Below, one piece after another: positions 56,476 through 64,000 of a DNA stretch of 64,000 nucleotides. The position numbers and the translations under genes are program-made. Location of the stretch: contig AP024866.1 in NCBI GenBank assembly GCA_024346835.1, forward strand, positions 620,001-684,000, read 5' to 3'. The notes below the pieces were generated by a model. The model did not search any database. It was not told where the DNA came from and saw only the letters and a program-made list of their open reading frames with translations. This DNA is from Vibrio comitans. GTDB lineage: Bacteria > Pseudomonadota > Gammaproteobacteria > Enterobacterales > Vibrionaceae. The stretch's first letter is position 1. Every line of letters begins with the position of its first letter.

Positions 56476-57573
56476 ATGAGTTTTTCTGTATTTGACCATC
56501 AGATGATGGCGAAGGCGATAAAGCTGGCTGAAAAAGGTCGCTTTACCACACATCCGAACCCCAATGTTGGGTGTGTCATTACTCAAGGTGAAGATATCGT
56601 TGGTCACGGCTATCATATTCGAGCCGGTGGCCCGCATGCGGAAGTACATGCCTTGCGTATGGCTGGTGACAAGGCGGTAGGTGCCACAGCGTACGTAACA
56701 CTTGAGCCTTGCTCTCATTATGGTCGTACGCCACCTTGTGCGGAAGGACTGATTAAGGCGGGAGTTTCCCGTGTTATTTGCGCTATGCAAGACCCTAACC
56801 CGCAGGTCTCAGGTAATGGTATTGCCATGCTCAAAGGGGCGGGTATAGAGGTGCAAGTAGGATTACTTGAATCTGAAGCTGAACGTATCAACCGTCCATT
56901 TTTGAAGAAAATGCGCACCGGTTTGCCATGGGTTCAACTGAAAATGGCTGCTAGCCTAGATGGCAAAACAGCCCTGAGTAATGGTCAAAGCCAGTGGATC
57001 ACCAGTAGCCAAGCGCGTGCAGATGTTCAGCTCTACCGAGCACAATCGGGCGCTATTCTCTCTAGCTCAAAAACTGTGATTGATGATAATGCCTCTCTTA
57101 ACGTGCGTTTCACTGAATTGCCAGACGAAACCCAATCCTTGTACCCAGAGGGAGAGGTGAGACAGCCACTGCGTGTTATCCTAGACCGTCAGCAAAACTT
57201 GAACCCAGAATTGTCCCCAAAGCTGCGCCTATTTAATACTGAAGGCGAGGTGCTGCTGATTTCTGAGCAGAAAAATAGCCAAGAAAAACACATAGATTTA
57301 CCAGAGCTACTTGCAAAGCTTGCTCGGGAGCACAATATAAACCACATCTGGGTGGAAGCTGGAGCGACACTCGCTGCCAGTTTCATCGAGCAACAGTTAG
57401 TCGATGAGCTCGTTGTTTACTTAGCACCAAAGATCATGGGAACCGATGGTCGAGGCTTGGTTAACCTATTAGGCTTAACTAGCATGGACCAGACCATTGA
57501 TCTGAACATTGAACAACTCACCCAAGTAGGGCCGGATATTAAATTGGTTGCTACGTTCAAAACATCAAAATAG
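56476..57573 (+). CDS. ribD: Riboflavin biosynthesis protein RibD (deaminase/reductase)
   Basis: RibD performs the second and third steps of riboflavin synthesis. The N-terminal deaminase has zinc motifs PHAEVHAL and LEPCSHYGRTPPC. The C-terminal reductase has LPWVQLKMAASLDGKTAL and HIWVEAGATLAASFI. The 365-aa length is normal for the fusion. It begins the ribD-ribE-ribB-ribH-nusB cluster. No FMN riboswitch is seen upstream. Confidence 0.96.
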   Translation: MSFSVFDHQMMAKAIKLAEKGRFTTHPNPNVGCVITQGEDIVGHGYHIRAGGPHAEVHALRMAGDKAVGATAYVTLEPCSHYGRTPPCAEGLIKAGVSRVICAMQDPNPQVSGNGIAMLKGAGIEVQVGLLESEAERINRPFLKKMRTGLPWVQLKMAASLDGKTALSNGQSQWITSSQARADVQLYRAQSGAILSSSKTVIDDNASLNVRFTELPDETQSLYPEGEVRQPLRVILDRQQNLNPELSPKLRLFNTEGEVLLISEQKNSQEKHIDLPELLAKLAREHNINHIWVEAGATLAASFIEQQLVDELVVYLAPKIMGTDGRGLVNLLGLTSMDQTIDLNIEQLTQVGPDIKLVATFKTSK

Positions 57574-57586
57574 AGTAGGATTTACT

Positions 57587-58243
57587 ATGTTTACCGGTAT
57601 TGTTGAAGCCGTTGGTACGCTTTCTAGCATTACAAATCAGGGCGAAGACATCTCAATCACGGTGGAAACCGGAAACTTGGACATGTCTGATGTCAAACTT
57701 GGCGACAGTATTGCCACTAATGGCATTTGTTTGACCGTTGTACGATTTGATAATCGCTCGTTTACCGCTGATTTGTCAGTCGAGACTTTAAATAAAACGG
57801 GCTTCAGCCAATATCAGGTGGGTGACAGAGTAAACCTAGAAAAGGCCATGTTACCGACGACTCGCTTCGGTGGCCATATTGTCTCCGGGCATGTGGATGG
57901 CGTTGGCACCATAGTGGAAAGAATTCCTGTTGGCCGCGCTGTCGAGTACTGGGTTGAAATGCCATCGGATCTTGAGCGCTACGTGGCTCAGAAAGGCTCC
58001 ATTACCGTTGATGGTATCAGCCTAACGGTGAATGCCTTACGTAAGAATGGTTTTAAACTCACTATCGTGCCACACACGTCGGAACAAACCATTATTGACG
58101 AATTTGAGGTTGGCCGAAGAGTCAATCTTGAGGTCGATGTCCTTGCTCGCTATATGGAGCGATTGCTTGGGATGGGCTCGAATCAGCAACAAGGTTCCTC
58201 TACTATTACGATGGAATTTTTACAACAAAACGGCTTTGCATAG
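57587..58243 (+). CDS. ribE: Riboflavin synthase, alpha subunit
   Basis: Riboflavin synthase dismutates two lumazines to riboflavin. The 218-aa protein holds two lumazine-binding repeats: [29 protein letters not shown] and [32 protein letters not shown] 57587 begins with the conserved MFTGIVEA and has AGGA upstream. It is 13 bp after ribD. Confidence 0.96.
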   Translation: MFTGIVEAVGTLSSITNQGEDISITVETGNLDMSDVKLGDSIATNGICLTVVRFDNRSFTADLSVETLNKTGFSQYQVGDRVNLEKAMLPTTRFGGHIVSGHVDGVGTIVERIPVGRAVEYWVEMPSDLERYVAQKGSITVDGISLTVNALRKNGFKLTIVPHTSEQTIIDEFEVGRRVNLEVDVLARYMERLLGMGSNQQQGSSTITMEFLQQNGFA

Positions 58244-58288
58244 TCGTTTCTATACGCGTGCGACAGACACTTAACTAGGAAAGAAAAA

Positions 58289-59398
58289 ATGCCTATCAGC
58301 TCACCGCAAGAAATTATTGAAGATATTCGCTTAGGTAAGATGGTTATCCTAATGGATGATGAAGATCGTGAAAACGAAGGCGATCTTATCATGGCTGCGG
58401 AACATATTACTCCTGAAGCCATCAACTTCATGGCAACCTACGGACGCGGTCTAATCTGTCTGACCATGACTCAAGAGCGCTGCGCGCGTCTTGGTCTTCC
58501 TCCTATGGTGCAAGATAACAATGCTCAGTACTCAACAGCGTTTACCGTTTCAATTGAGGCTGCTGAAGGTGTGACTACTGGTATTTCTGCTGCTGATCGT
58601 GCTGTGACGGTACAAGCGGCTGTCGCACCCGATGCAAAGGCTGCTGACTTAGTTCAACCAGGGCACATTTTCCCTCTATCTGCGCAAGATGGTGGTGTTC
58701 TAACACGCGCTGGACATACTGAAGCGGGTTGTGATTTAGCACGCCTAGCGGGTTGTGAGCCTGCATCGGTGATCGTGGAGATTTTAAAAGACGATGGTGA
58801 GATGGCACGTCGTCCAGATCTTGAGATTTTTGCTGAAAAGCATGATGTTAAATTGGGCACAATTGCGGACTTGATTGAGTACCGCAACAATACCGAGACA
58901 ACCATTGAGCGTGTCGCTGAGTGTAAAATGCCAACGGAATTCGGTGATTTTGATATGGTGACGTACCGTGACACCATTGATAACCAAATTCACTATGCAC
59001 TGCGCAAAGGCGAGGTCTCTGAAGAACCATGCCTAGTCCGTGTACACTTGCAAGATACCTTTACTGATTTGCTGCACTCTAACCGCGATTCAGACCGCAG
59101 CTGGTCTCTAGATAAAGCGATGAAGCGCATTGGCGAAGAGGGCGGTGTACTTGTAGTGCTTGGTCATGAAGAGACGAGTGAGCAGCTTATTTATAAGCTG
59201 AAGGCATTCGAGCAGCAAGATAAAGGAGAAGCCCCTACTATGGCTAAGAAACAAGGCACCTCACGTCGAGTAGGTGTAGGCTCCCAGATCTTAGCTGACA
59301 TGGGCGTAAGCAAGATGAAGCTGATGTCATCAAGCAACAAACGTTACCACTCTCTGTCGGGCTTTGGTCTGGACGTAGTCGAGTACGTGTGTGATTAA
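58289..59398 (+). CDS. ribB: 3,4-dihydroxy-2-butanone 4-phosphate synthase with degenerate GTP cyclohydrolase II domain (RibBX type)
   Basis: The N-terminal 200 aa are intact DHBP synthase: [39 protein letters not shown] and [23 protein letters not shown]. The C-terminal 165 aa resemble GTP cyclohydrolase II in [13 protein letters not shown] and [12 protein letters not shown] but lack the three-cysteine zinc site and the arginine/tyrosine catalytic block. The second activity is therefore probably absent, and a separate ribA should exist elsewhere. Databases often call this protein ribBA; the sequence supports ribB activity only. Confidence 0.9.
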   Translation: MPISSPQEIIEDIRLGKMVILMDDEDRENEGDLIMAAEHITPEAINFMATYGRGLICLTMTQERCARLGLPPMVQDNNAQYSTAFTVSIEAAEGVTTGISAADRAVTVQAAVAPDAKAADLVQPGHIFPLSAQDGGVLTRAGHTEAGCDLARLAGCEPASVIVEILKDDGEMARRPDLEIFAEKHDVKLGTIADLIEYRNNTETTIERVAECKMPTEFGDFDMVTYRDTIDNQIHYALRKGEVSEEPCLVRVHLQDTFTDLLHSNRDSDRSWSLDKAMKRIGEEGGVLVVLGHEETSEQLIYKLKAFEQQDKGEAPTMAKKQGTSRRVGVGSQILADMGVSKMKLMSSSNKRYHSLSGFGLDVVEYVCD

Positions 59399-59536
59399 CA
59401 ATTAATATGGATGGGTCATTGTTTTGGCCCGTTTAACCAATAACTCGAGAATTAGCTGAAATGATATTAGATCCTAGTCACATTATTGTGCTAGAATCCG
59501 GCGATTCTCGCTCATGAGATAGTTGAAGGAAAACTT

Positions 59537-60007
59537 ATGAAAGTCATCGAAGGTGGATTTCCAGCACCCAATGCAAAAATTGCTATAGTAATTTCGCGTT
59601 TTAACAGCTTCATTAATGAAAGCTTGTTGTCTGGTGCTATCGATACCTTGAAGCGACACGGACAGGTTGCAGAAGAGAATATTACAGTAGTGCGTTGTCC
59701 AGGTGCGGTAGAATTACCACTTGTTGCTCAACGTGTTGCTCGTACTGAGAAATACGATGCTATCGTTTCTCTAGGTACGGTAATTCGTGGCGGAACGCCA
59801 CACTTCGACTATGTTTGTAGTGAGTGTAATAAAGGTCTAGCACAAGTGTCACTGGAGTACAGTTTACCAGTTGCATTTGGTGTTTTGACTGTTGATACCA
59901 TAGATCAAGCTATTGAGCGTGCTGGAACCAAGGCTGGTAACAAAGGTGCAGAGGCTGCACTGAGCGCGCTAGAGATGATCAACGTTCTTTCTGAAATCGA
60001 TTCCTAA
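59537..60007 (+). CDS. ribH: 6,7-dimethyl-8-ribityllumazine synthase
   Basis: RibH condenses the pyrimidine and butanone phosphate to lumazine. The 156-aa protein has [38 protein letters not shown] and [18 protein letters not shown], all conserved substrate-binding segments. GAAGGA precedes the ATG. Its stop overlaps the nusB ATG (TAATG), so the two are coupled. Confidence 0.97.
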   Translation: MKVIEGGFPAPNAKIAIVISRFNSFINESLLSGAIDTLKRHGQVAEENITVVRCPGAVELPLVAQRVARTEKYDAIVSLGTVIRGGTPHFDYVCSECNKGLAQVSLEYSLPVAFGVLTVDTIDQAIERAGTKAGNKGAEAALSALEMINVLSEIDS

Positions 60008-60477
60008 TGGGGGCCAGTGTGAAACCAGCCGCACGTCGTAATGCACGTCAATTTGCTCTACAAGCTATATATTCTTGGCAGATCACTAAAGAGAATATCG
60101 CAACTGTAGAAGAACAGTTTTTGTCCGCTGGAAAGTATGGTGAAGAAGAGACCCATGCTGACGAGCCAGCGTTAAATGAACAAGAGACAGATGTAGCATA
60201 CTTCCGTGACCTGTTGACTGGTGTTGCACTGTCTCACCAAGAGCTCGACAGCAAGCTACGTCCATTCCTTTCTCGTCCTATGCAGGACTTGGATATGATG
60301 GAGTTAGCGCTACTTCGTCTAGCAATTTATGAGATGACTCGTCGTGAAGACGTTCCTCATAAAGTTGTTATTAACGAAGCGATTGAATTAGCAAAAGTGT
60401 TTGCTGCTGAAGACAGCTACAAGTTTGTTAATGGTGTGCTTGATAAAGCAGCGCCATCGCTTCGCAAAAACAAATAA
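60007..60477 (+). CDS. nusB: Transcription antitermination factor NusB
   Basis: NusB with NusE binds boxA RNA for rRNA antitermination. The 156-aa helical protein has [20 protein letters not shown] at the start (RNA binding), and [55 protein letters not shown] at the C-terminus. The ATG overlaps the ribH stop. Confidence 0.97.
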   Translation: MGASVKPAARRNARQFALQAIYSWQITKENIATVEEQFLSAGKYGEEETHADEPALNEQETDVAYFRDLLTGVALSHQELDSKLRPFLSRPMQDLDMMELALLRLAIYEMTRREDVPHKVVINEAIELAKVFAAEDSYKFVNGVLDKAAPSLRKNK

Positions 60478-60512
60478 TAGTCGAAACCGATTGTTGAAAA
60501 TCATATAGTTAT

Positions 60513-60540
60513 AAAGGTCAGCATCTGCTGGCCTTTTTTG
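60513..60540 (+). terminator. Intrinsic terminator of the rib-nusB cluster
   Basis: AAAGGTCAGCA, TC and TGCTGGCCTTT (one G-T type mismatch) are followed by T residues. Confidence 0.85.
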
Positions 60541-60570
60541 TATGTGTTGATTTACGTAATGGGAGTGAGT

Positions 60571-61539
60571 GTGGCAGGTGAGTTTGAGCTAATTAGCAAG
60601 TATTTTGCTAAACAGAAGCTAGAACGAAGTGACGTTGAATTATCTCAAGGTGATGATTGCGCCCTGTTGGTTTCTCCTCCTGGCACTCAGATTGCCGTCA
60701 GCACTGACTCGCTCGTTGCCGGCACTCACTTTCTTGCAAATGCCAATCCCAAGTGGGTAGGGCATAAGGCGCTTGCCTCAAATATCAGTGATCTGTCCGC
60801 TATGGGGGCAGAGCCTGCTTGGGTCTCGATGGCAATCTCACTGCCTGAGCCTGATGAGAAATGGCTTGAAGGATTTTGTGAAGGGTTCTTTAGTCTTGCC
60901 GATGCCCATAATCTGCAATTGATTGGCGGAGATACTACTCGAGGCCCATTGAGTATTACGTTAACCATTCATGGCTTTGTTCCTGAGAAACAAGCGCTTC
61001 TGCGCTCTGGCGCTCAAGTGGGTGATAAGGTCTTTGTCAGCGGGTCTCTTGGTGATAGTCATGCTGGGCTTGAGGTTATACTTGATAACGAAAAGCGTCT
61101 TTTACCCAACGCCTCAAAGCTTGAAAAGCGCCACTATTGTGCGAGCTCTAGAGCAAGCTTAGGGATGCTATTAAGGGGTAAGGCGAGCAGTTGTATTGAT
61201 ATCTCAGATGGCTTGATTTCAGATATAAAGCATATCATGACACGCTCTAACGTAGGTGCTGAGCTACATTGCGACAAGCTTCCTGTGTCTCAAGAACTGG
61301 TTGAGTTTTGCCGGGGTGAACAAACCGCTCAAAACTACGCATTAAAAAGTGGTGAAGAGTACGAGCTGTGTTTTACCGTGCCACAACATCTGATAGAGTC
61401 TGTGCGTCAGGTGGCGGAAACTGAAAGCGTACAGATAACAGAGGTTGGAGAGATCACTGATTCTCAAACCTTGAAACTGTTTCGTAATAACAAAGCCTTA
61501 CAAGAGAATGTGGCCGGTTTTGACCACTTTCGTTCTTGA
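60571..61539 (+). CDS. thiL: Thiamine-monophosphate kinase
   Basis: ThiL phosphorylates TMP to TPP. The 322-aa protein of the PurM-like ATPase superfamily has GEFELISKYF, SQGDDCALL, VSTDSLVAGTHF, WVGHKALASNISDLSAMGAEP and IGGDTTRG. GTG 60571 has GGGAG five bases upstream and fits the family N-terminus; ATG 60559 is also in frame, four codons further out. Confidence 0.95.
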   Translation: MAGEFELISKYFAKQKLERSDVELSQGDDCALLVSPPGTQIAVSTDSLVAGTHFLANANPKWVGHKALASNISDLSAMGAEPAWVSMAISLPEPDEKWLEGFCEGFFSLADAHNLQLIGGDTTRGPLSITLTIHGFVPEKQALLRSGAQVGDKVFVSGSLGDSHAGLEVILDNEKRLLPNASKLEKRHYCASSRASLGMLLRGKASSCIDISDGLISDIKHIMTRSNVGAELHCDKLPVSQELVEFCRGEQTAQNYALKSGEEYELCFTVPQHLIESVRQVAETESVQITEVGEITDSQTLKLFRNNKALQENVAGFDHFRS

Positions 61540-61571
61540 ATCTATTGACTAAAACGACTTAGAGATACTCA

Positions 61572-62075
61572 ATGAGCAATCCCCTTGATAAGATTTCGTT
61601 AGAAAACCCATGGCATCTATTAGCAACAGGTTTTGGTAGCGGACTCTCACCTATCATCCCTGGCACAATGGGCACCTTGGCTTCTATTCCGCTTTACTTA
61701 GCGCTAGTGCAGTTGCCTTTGGGCGCATATACGGTGGTTGTGTTACTTAGCTGCGTTATTGGCATCAAAATTTGTGACGTTACTGCCAAGGATATGGGGG
61801 TTCATGATCACGGCTCTATTGTATGGGATGAATTTGCAGGATTTTGGATTACCATGCTGGTGGTTCCACTATTGAGTATTCCGGCTAATGAGTGGCGCTG
61901 GCTGATTGCAGGTTTTGTATTATTCCGCTTCTTTGACATGGTCAAGCCATGGCCAATTAGCTACTTAGACAAACATGTCCATGGTGGCTTTGGAATTATG
62001 ATAGACGACATTTTAGCTGGTGTTATGGCTGGGTTGTGCTTGGCTTTACTAGGCTGGGGACTAGGCTGGATTTAG
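61572..62075 (+). CDS. pgpA: Phosphatidylglycerophosphatase A
   Basis: PgpA dephosphorylates phosphatidylglycerophosphate at the inner membrane. The 167-aa protein has NPWHLLATGFGSGLSPIIPGTMGTLASIPL, GSIVWDEFAGFWI (metal Asp/Glu) and FRFFDMVKPWPI, with about four membrane helices. It is 32 bp downstream of thiL, the usual pair. Confidence 0.96.
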   Translation: MSNPLDKISLENPWHLLATGFGSGLSPIIPGTMGTLASIPLYLALVQLPLGAYTVVVLLSCVIGIKICDVTAKDMGVHDHGSIVWDEFAGFWITMLVVPLLSIPANEWRWLIAGFVLFRFFDMVKPWPISYLDKHVHGGFGIMIDDILAGVMAGLCLALLGWGLGWI

Positions 62076-62099
62076 TTATTTGCTACTAGTTGGTACAAA

Positions 62100-62123
62100 G
62101 CCCTAGTTCCGAAGAACTAGGGC
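62100..62123 (-). terminator. Terminator between pgpA and dxs
   Basis: GCCCTAGTTC and GAACTAGGGC form a perfect 10-bp stem with a CGAA/TTCG tetraloop. The T run is better on the minus strand, downstream of dxs. Confidence 0.75.
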
Positions 62124-62129
62124 CAGATT

Positions 62130-63995
62130 TTACTTCGCGAGATACGCTTCAATTTGACGCTGAATACCTTCGGCATCTAGGCCTAGTTCAGCATGCATCT
62201 CTTCTTGTGTACCTTGAGCGATAAATCGGTCTGGAAGACCTAGGTTTAATACCGGCTTGGCGATCTTTTGCGACATTAGGTACTCCACAACACCGCTACC
62301 TGCACCGCCTGCAACGACGTTCTCTTCAATAGTCACCAATACATCGTGCTCTGCAGCCAGTTGCTGTATCAATTCTTCGTCTAGAGGCTTCACAAAGCGC
62401 ATATCGGCCACGGTTGCGCCAAGTTTCTCCGCTGCTTGCTGGGCATTATCAAGGAAGGTACCAAAGCTCAAGATAGCCACCTTACTTCCTTGGCGAACAA
62501 CTCGGCCTTTACCAATCTCAAGTGCTGTGAAAGATTGCTGAATTTCAGCCCCAATGCCACTGCCTCTTGGGTAGCGAACCGCTGCTGGCCCTTGATGTTG
62601 ATGGCCGGTGTAAAGCATTTGACGGCATTCGTCTTCATCACTTGGCGCCATTATCATCATGTTAGGGATGCAGCGCATAAAGCTCAGATCAAAGGCGCCC
62701 TGATGCGTTTGACCATCCGCGCCTACTAGGCCTGCTCGGTCAATAGCGAATAGCACGGGTAGATTCATAATAGCGACATCATGAATCAGCTGATCGTAGC
62801 CACGTTGTAAGAAGGTGGAGTAGATTGCCACAATAGGCTTGTTGCCTGAGATAGCTAATCCGGTAGCTAGAGTCACTGCATGTTGCTCGGCAATGGCCAC
62901 ATCAAAATATTGTTTTGGAAACTCTTTGGAGAAGCGCACCATGCCAGAACCTTCACGCATAGCAGGCGTGATCGCCATTAGCTTGGGATCTTGCGCTGCC
63001 ATATCACAAAGGAAATCGCCAAAGACTTTAGAGAAGGTTGGTTTGCCACCCTTGCTCTTTGGTAATGAACTTGTCGCTGGATCAAACTTAGGCACTCCGT
63101 GATAACCAATAGGGTCTTTCTCAGCAGGCTCATAGCCTTTGCCCTTCTTGGTCATAATGTGCAGGAACTGAGGCCCTTTAAGATGGCGCATGTTCTTCAG
63201 CGTTTTAACAAGCTCTAGTACATCATGGCCATCAACAGGACCTATGTAGTTGAACCCTAGCTCTTCAAACATAGTACCTGGAACAACCATGCCTTTAAGG
63301 TGCTCTTCGGTACGACGAACCAATTCTTTAATCGGTGGCACGCCGGATAAGACTTTTTTACCGCCCTCACGAATGGAGGTATACAGACTGCCTGACAACA
63401 CTTGCGCCAGGTGATTGTTGAGAGCGCCAACATTTTCAGAGATCGACATTTCGTTGTCGTTCAGCACTACAAGCATGTCTGGGTGAATGTCACCAGCGTG
63501 GTTCATGGCTTCAAACGCCATGCCTGCAGTTATAGCACCATCACCGATAACGCTTACAACCTTGCGGTTCCTGCCTTCTTTTTCCGCACCAATCGCAATA
63601 CCAAGAGCGGCACTGATGGAGGTGGAAGAGTGTCCAACTGAAAGCACGTCATATTCGCTTTCGCCGCGCCACGGGAACGGATGCAATCCATCTTTTTGAC
63701 GAATGGTAGGCATTTGCTCACGGCGACCCGTTAAAATTTTGTGCGGGTAAGCCTGATGTCCTACGTCCCACAGAAGCTGATCATAAGGAGTTTGATAGAC
63801 GTAGTGTAGGGCAACGGTAAGCTCGACCGTACCCAAACCTGAGGCTAGGTGACCACTGGATTGGCTTACACTGTTAAGTAGGTAAGTACGCAGTTCATCA
63901 CAAAGTGTTGGAAGCGTCTCTTTGGGAAGAGAACGCAGCTCATCAGGCGTGTTGGCCAATGCCAATGTTGGGTATTTCGAGATATCAAGTGTCAT
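62130..63995 (-). CDS. dxs: 1-deoxy-D-xylulose-5-phosphate synthase
   Basis: Dxs makes DXP from pyruvate and glyceraldehyde 3-phosphate with thiamine diphosphate, the first step of the non-mevalonate isoprenoid pathway. The 621-aa protein has [54 protein letters not shown] (ThDP binding), [18 protein letters not shown] and [17 protein letters not shown] in place. ThiL, which makes the cofactor, is close by. The start lies five bases from the window edge, so the upstream genes cannot be seen. Confidence 0.97.
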   Translation of the reverse strand: MTLDISKYPTLALANTPDELRSLPKETLPTLCDELRTYLLNSVSQSSGHLASGLGTVELTVALHYVYQTPYDQLLWDVGHQAYPHKILTGRREQMPTIRQKDGLHPFPWRGESEYDVLSVGHSSTSISAALGIAIGAEKEGRNRKVVSVIGDGAITAGMAFEAMNHAGDIHPDMLVVLNDNEMSISENVGALNNHLAQVLSGSLYTSIREGGKKVLSGVPPIKELVRRTEEHLKGMVVPGTMFEELGFNYIGPVDGHDVLELVKTLKNMRHLKGPQFLHIMTKKGKGYEPAEKDPIGYHGVPKFDPATSSLPKSKGGKPTFSKVFGDFLCDMAAQDPKLMAITPAMREGSGMVRFSKEFPKQYFDVAIAEQHAVTLATGLAISGNKPIVAIYSTFLQRGYDQLIHDVAIMNLPVLFAIDRAGLVGADGQTHQGAFDLSFMRCIPNMMIMAPSDEDECRQMLYTGHQHQGPAAVRYPRGSGIGAEIQQSFTALEIGKGRVVRQGSKVAILSFGTFLDNAQQAAEKLGATVADMRFVKPLDEELIQQLAAEHDVLVTIEENVVAGGAGSGVVEYLMSQKIAKPVLNLGLPDRFIAQGTQEEMHAELGLDAEGIQRQIEAYLAK

Positions 63996-64000
63996 ATGTA

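Overview
The window is a chromosomal segment of a Vibrio (Gammaproteobacteria). The tmRNA tag reads ANDENYALAA, and the gene order smpB-ssrA, ratA-ratB, bamE, recN, nadK, grpE-dnaK-dnaJ, minor pilins, purL and pepD | NCS2 permease-gpt-frsA-crl-proBA-nrdR-ribDE-ribB-ribH-nusB-thiL-pgpA-dxs is the one I know from Vibrio chromosome 1. Enzymes for alginate and other uronates point to a marine, macroalga-associated species. The species itself cannot be named from the sequence.

Region 1 (1-8.4 kb) is a uronate-polysaccharide locus, all on the minus strand. It has a secreted PL7 alginate lyase, KduD, KdgF, a sodium/solute symporter, glucuronate isomerase UxaC and an intracellular heparinase-II/III-type oligouronide lyase. 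Two promoter regions carry KdgR-like palindromes, one of them a full match to the pattern as I recall it. Region 2 (8.7-13.4 kb) encodes small envelope proteins (an RlpA-like lipoprotein, a DUF4382 lipoprotein with a possible frameshift, an endonuclease/exonuclease/phosphatase-fold lipoprotein) and an unusually long RecX-like protein.

Region 3 (about 13.93-22.65 kb) is an 8.7-kb mobile island inserted in the 3' end of ssrA, the same site used by the V. cholerae TCP pathogenicity island. It is bounded by a perfect 20-bp repeat inside an imperfect 66/67-bp repeat that includes the ssrA terminator. It carries two related tyrosine recombinases, a RepA-like RecA-fold ATPase, an XhoI/PaeR7I-type restriction-modification pair, a protein with an HUH-like motif, and a small unknown protein. 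It also holds a perfect 52-bp palindrome and tandem 13-bp-spaced TAGTACC repeats just inside both ends. This is the most novel part of the window.

Region 4 (22.6-64 kb) is core genome: trans-translation, SOS repair (recN with two LexA-type boxes), the sigma-32 chaperone operons with a heavily structured dnaK-dnaJ spacer, type IV minor pilins, an AbgT transporter, glutathione-dependent formaldehyde detoxification with a LysR regulator, tadA, mltF, purine genes under PurR-like sites, proline and riboflavin synthesis, and dxs. Extra items here are a 44-codon basic protein gene between tadA and mltF, a structured candidate small RNA between pepD and the purine permease, and a 161-bp palindromic repeat element between nrdR and ribD.
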